A DNA stretch of 64,000 nt from JBMOPD01 sp049323615 (GCA_049323615.1 JBMOPD010000024.1:8516-72515); one strand, 5' to 3'; positions 51,147 through 60,889 are shown, counted from the stretch's first letter. Translations and numbers: made by a program. The notes: generated from the letters alone by a model not told the origin.

Positions 51147-51899
51147 ATGACTAAAAAAAAGCCAAAGGTTTCTGTTGATGTAACCCACAGTTATGGAGAT
51201 TTTGTAGCTCTTGACCATATTAGTCTAAATGTTTATGAAAATGAATTGCTTTGTATTGTAGGTCCCAGCGGTTCAGGGAAAACAACAATTGCAAATATAA
51301 TCGCGGGTCTTCTCAAGCCAAGCACCGGCACCGTCAAAATAGGGGAAGAGCCGATAAATCCCCGAAAGCATAACATATCTTATGTTTTTCAAGCGCGGTC
51401 ATGCCTGCCCTGGAGAACAGTAAAGGACAATGTAAAGATTGCCCTTGAATTAAAAGGAATTTCAGGTGCTGAAGCCGAGAAAAAAATAACGAATGTCCTG
51501 CAAATTGTGGGGCTGACCGGTTTTGAAGATTACTTTCCCAACCAGATATCGGGGGGCATGAAACAAAGGGTTGCTATTGCCCGGGCATTTTGTGTTGACA
51601 GTGACTTATTGATTATGGATGAGCCCTTTGGTTCCCTTGATGCCCAAACCAGGTATTTAATGCAAAGTGAAGTTCTAAAAGTTTGGGAAAAAATGAAGCG
51701 AACGGTTATTTTTATTACGAACAATATTGAAGAAGCCGTCTTTTTGGCCGACCGCTTACTGGTTTTATCCAGTGCCCCGGCAAAAATTATCAAGGAAATC
51801 AACATTGATATACCGAGGCCGCGAAGCTTAACCGACCCGAGTTTTCTTGAGCTAAGGAGAACTGTCAGCAACCTTTCTCAAATCGCGCAGGGTGTCTAA
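51147..51899 (+). CDS. NitT/TauT ABC ATPase 1, H-loop histidine replaced
   Basis: A 250-residue nucleotide-binding protein: Walker A GPSGSGKTT (39-47), Q-loop VFQARSCLPW, signature ISGGMKQR (134-141), Walker B LLIMDE (154-159), D-loop GSLDAQ. The switch histidine, in ITHD of typical members, is Asn 192 here (ITNNIEE), so its own site is expected to hydrolyse ATP poorly. It would pair with ATPase 2 to make one strong and one weak site. Confidence 0.87.
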   Translation: MTKKKPKVSVDVTHSYGDFVALDHISLNVYENELLCIVGPSGSGKTTIANIIAGLLKPSTGTVKIGEEPINPRKHNISYVFQARSCLPWRTVKDNVKIALELKGISGAEAEKKITNVLQIVGLTGFEDYFPNQISGGMKQRVAIARAFCVDSDLLIMDEPFGSLDAQTRYLMQSEVLKVWEKMKRTVIFITNNIEEAVFLADRLLVLSSAPAKIIKEINIDIPRPRSLTDPSFLELRRTVSNLSQIAQGV

Positions 51900-51920
51900 A
51901 CTTGGACAGGAGGCGTCAGT

Positions 51921-52667
51921 ATGGGCGATCGAAACATAAAGGTAAAATTCGAATCCTTTTCCAAGTCTTTCGGCAATTTACTTGTCCTGGACAATATCAA
52001 CCTGAATGTCTATGAAAATGAATTCTTGTGCATTGTGGGGCCAACCGGGTGCGGCAAGACAACTCTGGCCAATCTGGTATGCGGACTGATTCCCCCCACC
52101 AAAGGTAAAATAGCTATTGACGGGGCTAGAGTCGATCCCAAAAAGCATAACATTTCTTTTGTCTTTCAGGAAAGCGCCTGTTTTCCCTGGAGGACCGTCA
52201 AGGACAACATTAAATTGGGCTTGGAAATAAAAAGGTACTCCCAAGAGGAAATCAACGCCCGTGTTCAGGAGGTGATTAATTTACTGGGCCTGAGCGGGTT
52301 TGAGAATGCATATCCAAACCAGATTTCAGGGGGTATGAGGCAGCGGGTGGATATCGCCAGGGCTTTTTGCAGCGATACCGACTTGATGCTTATGGATGAA
52401 CCGTTCTGTCAGAACGATGAAAAAACCAGGTTCCACTTATTAAATGAGTTGATCAATCTCTGGGAAAGAAAAAAAAGGACAGTCATATTCGTTACCCATA
52501 ACCTGGAGGAAGCGGTTTTCTTGGGCCAGCGAATTATCGTTTTCACCCAGAAGCCTACCAGGGTCAGGGCCATAATTGAGGTTGACCTGCCTCGGCCGCG
52601 GGATGTCAGTTCATCTGAGTTTGTAAAAATAAGGGAAGAGGTAACAGAACTGGTCAAGTGGTGGTGA
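51921..52667 (+). CDS. NitT/TauT ABC ATPase 2, aberrant D-loop
   Basis: A 248-residue ATPase: Walker A GPTGCGKTT, signature ISGGMRQR, Walker B LMLMDE and the switch His 193 (VTHN) are intact, but the D-loop reads CQNDEK in place of GALDAQ. The D-loop talks to the opposite site of the dimer. Together with ATPase 1 this suggests a heterodimer with unequal sites. Start ATG 51921 with GGAGGCG. Confidence 0.87.
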   Translation: MGDRNIKVKFESFSKSFGNLLVLDNINLNVYENEFLCIVGPTGCGKTTLANLVCGLIPPTKGKIAIDGARVDPKKHNISFVFQESACFPWRTVKDNIKLGLEIKRYSQEEINARVQEVINLLGLSGFENAYPNQISGGMRQRVDIARAFCSDTDLMLMDEPFCQNDEKTRFHLLNELINLWERKKRTVIFVTHNLEEAVFLGQRIIVFTQKPTRVRAIIEVDLPRPRDVSSSEFVKIREEVTELVKWW

Positions 52668-52786
52668 TATATCAGCTTTGCAATGCTAGTAAAACAAAGT
52701 CAGCTTGAAGGGGGTGAGTACCAGCAACTGCATTTTATTTTATACCATAATGTTTAAATTATAAAAACACAAGAGGTGAGGCCAAC

Positions 52787-54004
52787 ATGAAGATTTATTA
52801 TCCGTTGGAGGGTGTCCGAATAATTGCTTTAGAGCAATATATTGCAGGCCCTTACTGTACAATGTGGCTGGCGGACTCCGGCGCCGAGGTTATCAAGATT
52901 GAACGGCCCGGAACCGGAGAGCCCAGGAGGAATTACTTGCCAGTAGTGGAAGATGCCAGTGGAAACAAGGCCTATGGGGGCTTTATAGGCTATAACAGGA
53001 ATAAAAAGAGTATCACCTTGGACATACAGTCGGAAAAAGGTAAGGAGATCTACAAGGAACTGGTTAAACATGCCGACGTGGTGGTAGAGAACTTTGCTCC
53101 AAAAACAATAGAAAAACTGGGTCTCGGATACGATGTTGTAAAAGAAATCAACCCCAAAATCATTTATGCGGCTATCAGCGGATTTGGAAGGCTTAAGGAA
53201 TTTAAAGGCATTTATTCGGAAAGGCCTGCCTTTGACCCGGTTATTCAGGCAATGGGAGGCATAATGGAACTAATAGGTGAGGAAGACGGCCCACCGATGT
53301 GGGGATTCCCCGGGCTGGCAGATCTCTTTACCGGTGTGGTGACAGCCTATGAAATCATGCTGGCGTTATTTATGAGAGAAAGAACCGGAGAGGGGCAGTT
53401 TATCGACGCCTGCATGTATGACAATTTGGTAGCGCTGAATGAAAGGGCGATATTAATATATTCTTTTACCGGCGATGTTGTTTCCAGGGGGAAGGAAAAA
53501 TTCCAGGCTCCGGCCGGCGCATTCAAAGTCAAGGATGGGAGTTATGTTTCCTTTATTACTCCGAACGACATTGTCTGGAGCAATCTTTGTAAGGCCATGG
53601 GCCGCGAAGACCTGATTAATAATCCTAAAACTGCTACCGGGCCCGACAGGGCGAAAAACAAAGATTTTCTTGCGCCGATTATTAACGAGTGGATGGAGGC
53701 CAGAACCAAAGAAGAAGCCGTTGAAACCCTTATAAAACATGGGGTTCCGGCGGGGCCGGTGCAAAATGCTAAAGACCTGGTTAACTGCCCGCACCTTCAG
53801 GCGCGCAAAATGTTGTTGGAAGTGGACGATCCTGTTGCGGGCAAACGGGTATACGCAAGATCGCCTGTCAGGATGTCAAAAATGAAGGAAGTGCCGAACC
53901 TGACTGCGCCCGGGTTAGGGCAGCATACAGATACTATTTTAAAAGATTTACTGAAGTATGATGAAAAAGAGATTCAAAGGCTTCGTAAAGAAAACATCAT
54001 ATAA
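52787..54004 (+). CDS. CaiB/BaiF-family (class III) CoA transferase
   Basis: A 405-residue CoA transferase: opening LEGVRIIALEQYIAGPYCTMWLAD is shortened here to the recognisable EGVRIIALEQYIAGPYC, then AEVIKIERPGTGEP, and the catalytic Asp 179 in PGLADLFTGV. Members move CoA between acyl-CoA and a free acid by an enzyme-anhydride route. It begins the catabolic part after the transporter, so it may activate the imported acid. ATG 52787 after AAGAGGTGAGG. Confidence 0.9.
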   Translation: MKIYYPLEGVRIIALEQYIAGPYCTMWLADSGAEVIKIERPGTGEPRRNYLPVVEDASGNKAYGGFIGYNRNKKSITLDIQSEKGKEIYKELVKHADVVVENFAPKTIEKLGLGYDVVKEINPKIIYAAISGFGRLKEFKGIYSERPAFDPVIQAMGGIMELIGEEDGPPMWGFPGLADLFTGVVTAYEIMLALFMRERTGEGQFIDACMYDNLVALNERAILIYSFTGDVVSRGKEKFQAPAGAFKVKDGSYVSFITPNDIVWSNLCKAMGREDLINNPKTATGPDRAKNKDFLAPIINEWMEARTKEEAVETLIKHGVPAGPVQNAKDLVNCPHLQARKMLLEVDDPVAGKRVYARSPVRMSKMKEVPNLTAPGLGQHTDTILKDLLKYDEKEIQRLRKENII

Positions 54005-54053
54005 AAAGGGAGAGTAAATAGAATTTATTTTAGCGTTAAGGAGGAAATTAAAT

Positions 54054-55250
54054 ATGCGTGAGGTTAAAGTTGTCAGTGCCGTAAGAACACCTTTTGGAAA
54101 GCTGGGGGGAGCGTTAAGAGATATTTCCGCGGTGGATCTTGCGTCAATGGTTGTCAAGGGGGTAATGGAAAAAATCAACCTTCAGCCGGAAACGGTGGAT
54201 GAGCTGTACCTGGGATCGGCGATTCTGGGGGGGGCCACATCAACAGCTGCCCGGCAGGTCCTGTTTAAGGTGGGTTTACCGGGAGAAACACCATCACTGA
54301 CTGTGGACCGCGCCTGTTGCTCTTCATTGACCGCTGTTGGCTTGGGAATGAAGGATATTTTGCTTGGGGAAGCCGATACGGTAATTTCCGGCGGATTTGA
54401 AAGCATGAGCCAGACCCCTTTTTTATTGCCGCCTGACGCCAGGTGGGGCAAGCGTCTGGGTGATATTACCGTTGTTGATTGTCTTGTAATTCGCAATCCG
54501 ATTATCAACACTCCGGTTGCTACTATTACGGGTGAAAAGGCTTTGGAATTCGGGGTCGGCCGGGAAGAACAGGATAAGTGGGCACTTAGAAGCCATCAAA
54601 AATATTTTGAAGCATTTGAAGCGGGAAAATTCAATGATGAGCTAATGCCGGTGGAAATCCCATCGAAAAAAGGGCAGGCTACCATCATAAATAAAGATGA
54701 ATCCCCCCGTGCGGATACCTCCATAGAAAAATTAAGCCAGCTCAAAACAGTATACGGCAGTCCCACGGTAACGGCGGGTAACGCTCCCGGGCTTAACGAC
54801 GGGGCTTCCGCGGTTATTATAATGTCGGCGGAGAAACAGAAAGCAATGAACCTGGAGGCGTTAGGAACTGTCCTTTCCTACGCCCAGGCAGCCGGAGATC
54901 CCGGCGCATCGGTGTATATGCCGTCTCAATCTATAAAGAAAGCACTACAAAAGGCAGGCTTGAAGGTTACCGATTTGAAGCGAATTGAAATCAATGAAGC
55001 CTTTGCTGCAATGCCACTGGTTAGCACCAAGGTGCTGAGCGATGGTGACCCGAAATTACTGGAGCATTTACGCTCGATAACAAATGTCAATGGGGGAGCC
55101 GTGGCAATCGGACACCCAACCGGCGCCAGCGGAACCAGGCTGCTCATGACCCTGATTTATGAACTGCGCAGGCTCGGAGGAGGTATAGGTGCGGCTGCAA
55201 TCTGTGGTGGGTACGGTCAAAGCGATGCGGTTGTTGTGAAAGTGGATTAA
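54054..55250 (+). CDS. Thiolase (acetyl-CoA acyltransferase type)
   Basis: A 398-residue thiolase. The nucleophile is Cys 88 in DRACCSSLTAV (typically xxVCGSG, so the neighbourhood is altered). Active-site His regions are NEAFAAMPL and IGHPTGASGTR, and the second catalytic Cys is in AICGGYGQ. It would cleave a beta-ketoacyl-CoA to acetyl-CoA or condense two acyl-CoAs. ATG 54054 after AAGGAGG. A strong hairpin separates it from the next gene. Confidence 0.9.
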   Translation: MREVKVVSAVRTPFGKLGGALRDISAVDLASMVVKGVMEKINLQPETVDELYLGSAILGGATSTAARQVLFKVGLPGETPSLTVDRACCSSLTAVGLGMKDILLGEADTVISGGFESMSQTPFLLPPDARWGKRLGDITVVDCLVIRNPIINTPVATITGEKALEFGVGREEQDKWALRSHQKYFEAFEAGKFNDELMPVEIPSKKGQATIINKDESPRADTSIEKLSQLKTVYGSPTVTAGNAPGLNDGASAVIIMSAEKQKAMNLEALGTVLSYAQAAGDPGASVYMPSQSIKKALQKAGLKVTDLKRIEINEAFAAMPLVSTKVLSDGDPKLLEHLRSITNVNGGAVAIGHPTGASGTRLLMTLIYELRRLGGGIGAAAICGGYGQSDAVVVKVD

Positions 55251-55275
55251 ATTTTCCCCCCGTTTGTTTCAAGGC

Positions 55276-55324
55276 GCCTGCTGCTGTTCCCGTTGCATAC
55301 GTGCAATGGGCTTCAGCAGTAGGC
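55276..55324 (+). other. Long two-tier RNA hairpin
   Basis: Outer arms 55276-55286 and 55314-55324 and inner arms 55289-55297 and 55302-55310 (loop TACG) each pair with one wobble. There is no clear T run. It may be a transcript-processing or attenuation element between thiolase and carboxyltransferase 2. Confidence 0.55.
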
Positions 55325-55387
55325 CTTATTTCCGCTTTTATAACGAAATCATTGATAAATGCGGTGCAACGGTAAGAGGTGACATAG

Positions 55388-56845
55388 TTGAAGAAGCTTC
55401 AATTTATGGATGAGACTTTTCGTGATGCTCCACAGTCAGTATGGGCGACGCGTATGCGGACAGAATCGATGTTGGGCGTTGCTCCAATTCAGGATGATGT
55501 CGGGTATAAAGTGGCCTGCATTATAAGTGCGGCTGCTTTTGAAACCGCCGTCATGTACCTGTACGAGAATCCCTGGGATCGCCTGCGCCTGTTACGGAAA
55601 TCTATGCCAAAGACAGATTTAAGTATTCTTATCCGGGGACGGAATGTTTTCGGGTGGCGAAGATATCCCAACGATGTAATTGAACTAACGTTCCAATGCT
55701 TAAAAAAACTCGGCATGCAATGGGTAATGGTTTTTGACGGCCTGAATGACCTGCGCAACCTGGAGTGGCACGTGCATACCGCGAAAGAACTGGGACTGAA
55801 GGTTATCGGTGAGGTTGTTTTTGCCGAGAGCCCCGTCCACACAGACGATTATTTTGCCGGGAAGGCCGCGGAATTAATTAATATGGGTGCAGATACCATA
55901 GCGCTGGAAGATGCCAGCGGCGTACTCACACCGGAGCGCACCCGTACTTTAGTTCCAGCCCTTAGGCGGGCCGTTGGTGAAGTTGAGTTGCAATTCCATT
56001 CGCATTGTTCCACGGGGACGGCGCCTGATTGTTATGCCGAGGCAATGATGCACGGCGCGGACACCCTTTGTACCGCCAGCCTGCCCCTGGCTTACGGAGA
56101 ATCACTTCCGGCGGCCATAGATGTACTTACTAAGGCCCGGGAGTTGGGCTTTTCGGTGGATGTTGACGAGCGGCGCATCAGAGAGGCCGACGATTACCTT
56201 TTCTGGGTTGCATATACCGAAAAGAAGCCCATTAATACCCCTTTTAAGTTCAACCCTGTGGAATATAAAAGGTATGTGGCCCATCAGATACCTGGAGGCA
56301 TGATGTCAAATTTAGTCAGGCAGCTGACGGACTTAGGACTTCAACACAAGCTGGAGGAGGTACTTGAGGAAGCAGGCAGGGTGCGGCGGGAGATCGGTTA
56401 TCCGGTTATGGTTACTCCATTTTCACAAATGGTAGGCGTGCAGGCAACGCTTAATGTGATTGAGGGAAAACGTTACAATACTATTCCCCAGGAGCTGCGC
56501 TTGTATGCCCGGGGGTATTATGGAAGGCCGGCTGCTCCCATTGACCCGAATGTTCTTGACATCCTTATGGGAGACGAGAAACCGATTGATCCTACTGAAG
56601 GTTTTTTAGAGCCCCTGGTGAGCAGAGCTAGATCGGAACAGGAGTTTAAATCAGATGAAGATTTATTACTGTATTTATTTAATTCGCGTCCCACGCTTGA
56701 AAAATTCTATAAAAACCAGAAGAACATAGAAATACCGGTTGTAAGGAAACCATTAGCCGCTTTTATCAAGGAACTGATTAAAAAGCATGAAATCAAATCA
56801 GTTGGTGTTGAAAAAGGCATGTTTAAGCTGGGAGTAACTTTTTAA
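55388..56845 (+). CDS. Divergent carboxyltransferase 2 (PycB/OadA/5S family)
   Basis: A 485-residue paralogue of carboxyltransferase 1, with about two thirds identical residues by eye and co-linear over the whole length. It also lacks a biotin domain. Position 174, the carbamyl-lysine site, is Glu (LEDASG), which could itself bind metal. Asp 13 and both His of HSH (204, 206) are kept. It thus looks more nearly catalytic than copy 1. It may form a heteromer with it, or they may use different acceptors. TTG 55388 with AAGAGGTGA. Confidence 0.8.
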   Translation: MKKLQFMDETFRDAPQSVWATRMRTESMLGVAPIQDDVGYKVACIISAAAFETAVMYLYENPWDRLRLLRKSMPKTDLSILIRGRNVFGWRRYPNDVIELTFQCLKKLGMQWVMVFDGLNDLRNLEWHVHTAKELGLKVIGEVVFAESPVHTDDYFAGKAAELINMGADTIALEDASGVLTPERTRTLVPALRRAVGEVELQFHSHCSTGTAPDCYAEAMMHGADTLCTASLPLAYGESLPAAIDVLTKARELGFSVDVDERRIREADDYLFWVAYTEKKPINTPFKFNPVEYKRYVAHQIPGGMMSNLVRQLTDLGLQHKLEEVLEEAGRVRREIGYPVMVTPFSQMVGVQATLNVIEGKRYNTIPQELRLYARGYYGRPAAPIDPNVLDILMGDEKPIDPTEGFLEPLVSRARSEQEFKSDEDLLLYLFNSRPTLEKFYKNQKNIEIPVVRKPLAAFIKELIKKHEIKSVGVEKGMFKLGVTF

Positions 56846-56899
56846 AGTGTTGTTTTAGCTTGGTTACTTTATAAGCAGTAGCATTAAGGGGTGGAGAAT

Positions 56900-58267
56900 G
56901 TGCCTGAGATAAAAAAGGTGCTGGTGGCAAACCGTGGTGAAATAGCGGTGCGTGTCATTCGTGCCTGTAAAGAACTGGGAATCAAGACAGTTGGAGTTTA
57001 TTCGGAAGCCGACAAGGAAAGCTTACATGTACAAATGGCGGACCAGTCTGTTTGCATTGGGCCGCCTCTTACCACAAAAAGCTATTTAAATATAAATACA
57101 CTTCTTTCGGTTGCCTTGCTGACTAAGGCCGACGCCATTCATCCGGGCTATGGGTTTCTAGCCGAGAATGCCGAGTTCAGTGACGTATGCCGGAGAAATA
57201 ATATCCGCTTTGTGGGTCCGACGGGAAATGTGATAAGGAAAATGGGTAACAAAATCGCTGCCAGAAAAGCGGCTGCCGCGGCCGGTGTTCCTGTGGTTCC
57301 GGGTACAAAAGAAAATATCAGCGATTTGGACGAGATTGTCAGGGTAGCCAATAATGTGGGATTTCCGGTTCTTTTGAAAGCGGCGGCGGGCGGCGGAGGC
57401 CGGGGCATGCAGTTGGTTCATAACGAACAGGAGGTCCGGGAGGCTTTTATGCGGACGCAGGCCGAAGCACAGGTCGCCTTTGGTGACCGTTCACTGTACG
57501 TGGAAAAATATATTCGGAATGCCAGGCACGTGGAGGTTCAGGTTCTTTTTGACGAGCACGGCAACGGCATTCACCTGGGTGAGCGGGACTGCAGCTTGCA
57601 ACGGCGCCATCAGAAGCTCCTTGAGGAGTCCCCGTGCACGGTTATCGACGACAATTTGAGAAATGAACTAACCAATGCGGCGCTGGTTTTTGCCCGCAGC
57701 GTGGGTTATACAAGCGCAGGCACGGTTGAGTTTGTTGTAGACCTTGACGAAAAGAAATTTTACTTTATCGAAATGAACACCCGCATCCAGGTGGAGCACC
57801 CCGTCACGGAAATACTGACCGGGGTGGACATAATTAAAGAACAACTGCGCGTTGCGGCGGGGGAAAAGCTTTCTATATCCCAGGATGATGTAAAGAGCCG
57901 GGGCCACGCCATAGAATGCCGGATTAACGCGGAGGATGTTGCTAAGGGCTTTGTTCCCATCCCGGGAAAAATAGAGAGTATTGCTTTTCCCGCAGGCCCC
58001 GGTGTGCGGGTAGACAGCCATACCTACACAGGTTATAAAATCTCTCCCTTTTACGATTCTCTGATCGCAAAACTTATCGTTGTCGATTCCAACCGGCAGA
58101 ATGCAATTGAACGGATGTTAAGGGCCCTTGATGAATTCAAGGTTGCCGGCATTCCGACCACTGTTCCCTTCCATCAAAAAATACTTCAAAACCCGAGCTT
58201 TGCAAAGGGAGAATACAACACGCGTTGGGTTGAAGAAGTATTCTTAAATGATCAGGCAAAGGATTAG
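56900..58267 (+). CDS. accC: Biotin carboxylase (AccC type)
   Basis: A 455-residue ATP-grasp enzyme that carboxylates carrier-bound biotin with bicarbonate. Start motif VLVANRGEIAVRVIRACKEL, glycine-rich ATP loop KAAAGGGGRGMQ, metal/ATP residues EMNTRIQVEHPVTE and the catalytic region ERDCSLQRRHQKLLEESP are all normal. Length is standard. GTG 56900 is preferred; GTG 56891 lies on the ribosome site. It works with the carrier at 45742-46317, 10 kb upstream in the same run. Confidence 0.92.
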   Translation: MPEIKKVLVANRGEIAVRVIRACKELGIKTVGVYSEADKESLHVQMADQSVCIGPPLTTKSYLNINTLLSVALLTKADAIHPGYGFLAENAEFSDVCRRNNIRFVGPTGNVIRKMGNKIAARKAAAAAGVPVVPGTKENISDLDEIVRVANNVGFPVLLKAAAGGGGRGMQLVHNEQEVREAFMRTQAEAQVAFGDRSLYVEKYIRNARHVEVQVLFDEHGNGIHLGERDCSLQRRHQKLLEESPCTVIDDNLRNELTNAALVFARSVGYTSAGTVEFVVDLDEKKFYFIEMNTRIQVEHPVTEILTGVDIIKEQLRVAAGEKLSISQDDVKSRGHAIECRINAEDVAKGFVPIPGKIESIAFPAGPGVRVDSHTYTGYKISPFYDSLIAKLIVVDSNRQNAIERMLRALDEFKVAGIPTTVPFHQKILQNPSFAKGEYNTRWVEEVFLNDQAKD

Positions 58268-58323
58268 TTTACAGAAAAATAGGTTTGCGGGATAACCAGT
58301 TTGGCTGACAGAGGGGAGAGATA

Positions 58324-59868
58324 ATGAATATAGGTGAATTAATTGCCCTCAGCAGTAAACACTATGCCCGGCAGGACGCTGTTGTTTTTGAAGACAAAAC
58401 CTATACATACAGGGAAGTAAATGAAAGGGTAAACAGGTTGGCCAATGCCCTTTTGGGGCTTTCCTTGAATAAAGGTGATCGGGTGGCGCTATTGCTTCAT
58501 AATTGCAACCAGTATATTGAATCCGACTTTGCAATGGCCAAGGCCGGCCTGGTCAGGGTATCGCTTAATACCAGATTGACCGCCGACGACCACAAATGTG
58601 TTCTTGCTGATTCCGAGGCCTCCGCTTTAATTTTTGAAAGTTGTTTCTTGGATACTGTAATGGATCTTGCTCGATCCAGCGCTTCACTAAAACATTTAAT
58701 ATGTGTGGGGGACAAAAAGGGCCCTTTTCTTTATTACGAGGAGCTTATAAAAAGTGGGTCTCCTTCAGAACCGGAAACAGCCGTTTTTGAAGATGATATT
58801 CACGCCCTCGTGTATACGTCCGGCACATCGGGAAAGCCCAAAGGCGTAATGCTGACGCATAAAAACATTCTATCGGTAATTATTAACCTGCTCATGGAAA
58901 GGGATGTCCGCAGGGAAGACAGGATGCTGCATGTCGGGCCCTTAACCCATGCCAGCGGTGTATGGGTATTACCGCACTTTATCAAAGGTGCTGTTAATAT
59001 CATACATAAACGTTTTGATATAGAATTGCTTTTAAAAACAATTCAGGAAGAAAAGATTACCACGGTAATGATGGTACCGACCATGATTCTAAGGCTACTG
59101 GCTTACCCCGGAATTGACAATTACCATATCGGCAGCCTGCGGTCCTTAATTTACGGGGGATCGCCAATGCCTGCAGAAAAAATAAAAGAGGCTATTTTAA
59201 GGTTTGGTAATATATTCTCACAGAATTACGGGCAAACAGAAGCTCCGACAACTATCACCTATTTGCCGAGAGAAGATTATAAAATAAGCGGTTCCGCGAT
59301 GGAGATCAAAAGGTTGTCCTCTGCCGGCCGGCCGTATATTAGGGTCAAAGTTAAAGTAGTCAATGAAGAAGGTGCGGAAACCTGCCCCGGTGAGATAGGT
59401 GAAGTTATCGTTAAAAGCGATCATGTGATGAAAGGCTATTGGAAAAACGATCAGGCTACAAAAGAAAAAATTGTTAATGGATGGCTGTATACCGGAGATA
59501 TGGCCACCTTTGACGACGAAGGCTTTTTGTATATTGTGGACAGGAAAAACGACTTGATAATTAGTGGGGGTTTTAACATATATCCAAGAGAAATTGAAGA
59601 AATTATTTATTCACATCCGGCTGTCGAAGAAGCCGCAGTCATTGGTGTTCCTGATGATCAGTGGGTAGAGGCGGTTAAGGCGGTTGTTGTATTAAAGCAA
59701 GGCAAAACCGTAACCGAGGAAGAACTGATCAGTTTCTGCAAGAAAAGCCTGGCCAGTATGAAAGCGCCGAAATCAATTGAAATTGTCAACGATTTACCCA
59801 AAAACCCTTATGGGAAGATTATGAAAAAAGAGTTGAAAGCAAAATACTGGCATCAACATAAAGCATAA
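58324..59868 (+). CDS. AMP-forming acyl-CoA synthetase
   Basis: A 514-residue adenylate-forming enzyme: AMP-binding motif YTSGTSGKPKG, YGQTEAPTT, YTGD, hinge DRKNDLIISGG and the C-terminal Lys in NPYGKIMKKEL. It activates a carboxylic acid to the CoA thioester in two steps. ATG 58324 after AGGGGAGAGA. In this run it could provide the initial activation, with the CaiB protein recycling CoA. The substrate is not evident. Confidence 0.9.
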   Translation: MNIGELIALSSKHYARQDAVVFEDKTYTYREVNERVNRLANALLGLSLNKGDRVALLLHNCNQYIESDFAMAKAGLVRVSLNTRLTADDHKCVLADSEASALIFESCFLDTVMDLARSSASLKHLICVGDKKGPFLYYEELIKSGSPSEPETAVFEDDIHALVYTSGTSGKPKGVMLTHKNILSVIINLLMERDVRREDRMLHVGPLTHASGVWVLPHFIKGAVNIIHKRFDIELLLKTIQEEKITTVMMVPTMILRLLAYPGIDNYHIGSLRSLIYGGSPMPAEKIKEAILRFGNIFSQNYGQTEAPTTITYLPREDYKISGSAMEIKRLSSAGRPYIRVKVKVVNEEGAETCPGEIGEVIVKSDHVMKGYWKNDQATKEKIVNGWLYTGDMATFDDEGFLYIVDRKNDLIISGGFNIYPREIEEIIYSHPAVEEAAVIGVPDDQWVEAVKAVVVLKQGKTVTEEELISFCKKSLASMKAPKSIEIVNDLPKNPYGKIMKKELKAKYWHQHKA

Positions 59869-60006
59869 CTCTCATATACGGTAGCCGGGATAAAACCAGG
59901 GGGATATCTTATTCTTTCAGTAGGGTGATGTTTTTCAAAATATATAAACAAATATTACCCAGTATAGCTACCCTGCAGAACTTTATTAAAATATAAGGAT
60001 AATAAA

Positions 60007-60813
60007 ATGTTAAGCTGGATTTTCGCTGCGTTTGTTACCCTGTTGGCTTCAACTATGGGCGCTCTAACCGGTTTTGGATTTGCCTTGATTTTCGTTCCTA
60101 TGTTGCTTCTTCTTTTCGATGTACATACGACAGTAATACTAAACATCATGCTATCCTCGATATCAGCGTATGTTCTTACTTATATTGAGCGGAGAAGGGT
60201 GTTGTTTAAACTTGTAAGAAATCTTTTTCTGGCCAGTTTAGTGGGGCTTCCTCCGGGTATCTTACTTTTTAGGCTGGCTGATGTCACCTTGCTTAAAGCA
60301 ACGGTTTCCATTGTCAGCATATTGGCCAGTGTCCTGCTCTTGGCGGGTATAAAATGGTCAGGCGCGGAAAAAAAGTGGTCAGAATTTGCGGCTGGAGGAA
60401 TTGCAGGTTTTTTATCCGGCAGCATCGGCATACCCGGACCACCAATTATATTGTTGCTCGGGTATCGTGGGATCCCCAAGGAAAATTTCCGGGCAACTAC
60501 ATTGGCCTATTTTGCTTTAATCGTATCCGTCACTTTTCCCTTGTTAATTATTTCAGAACCAAATCCAGCCTCTACTATACGGTACGGGTTGACTCTCCTG
60601 CCTTTCGTGATTGGGGGGCAGTTTATAGGTTCACATTTTTTTAATAAAGTACCTCAGAAGCATTTTCAAATAGTTATCCCGGTGCTCATTATTGTTATGT
60701 CAACTTATTCCCTAATATCCTCTTTGGTATCTTTATTTGAGTCCATCAGGAAAACCGGGCTCCCGGGAGAAATTGTACTTTTTATTATATTTAAGCTGCT
60801 ATTTCATTTATGA
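60007..60813 (+). CDS. TauE/SafE-family anion exporter 2
   Basis: A 268-residue membrane protein with about eight helices. The family repeats are GALTGFGFALIFVPMLLLL and GFLSGSIGIPGPPIILLLG. It is unrelated in detail to exporter 1. Such proteins export sulfite or sulfo-organic anions, which makes a sulfur-containing substrate or product for this run plausible but not proven. ATG 60007 after ATAAGGAT. Confidence 0.82.
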   Translation: MLSWIFAAFVTLLASTMGALTGFGFALIFVPMLLLLFDVHTTVILNIMLSSISAYVLTYIERRRVLFKLVRNLFLASLVGLPPGILLFRLADVTLLKATVSIVSILASVLLLAGIKWSGAEKKWSEFAAGGIAGFLSGSIGIPGPPIILLLGYRGIPKENFRATTLAYFALIVSVTFPLLIISEPNPASTIRYGLTLLPFVIGGQFIGSHFFNKVPQKHFQIVIPVLIIVMSTYSLISSLVSLFESIRKTGLPGEIVLFIIFKLLFHL

Positions 60814-60889
60814 TAACCCGGTTGACTAGCCAAAGGCAGCCTTTTGGTATCAGTGTAAGAAAACGATCATTAATGGAGGAGTTACTATT

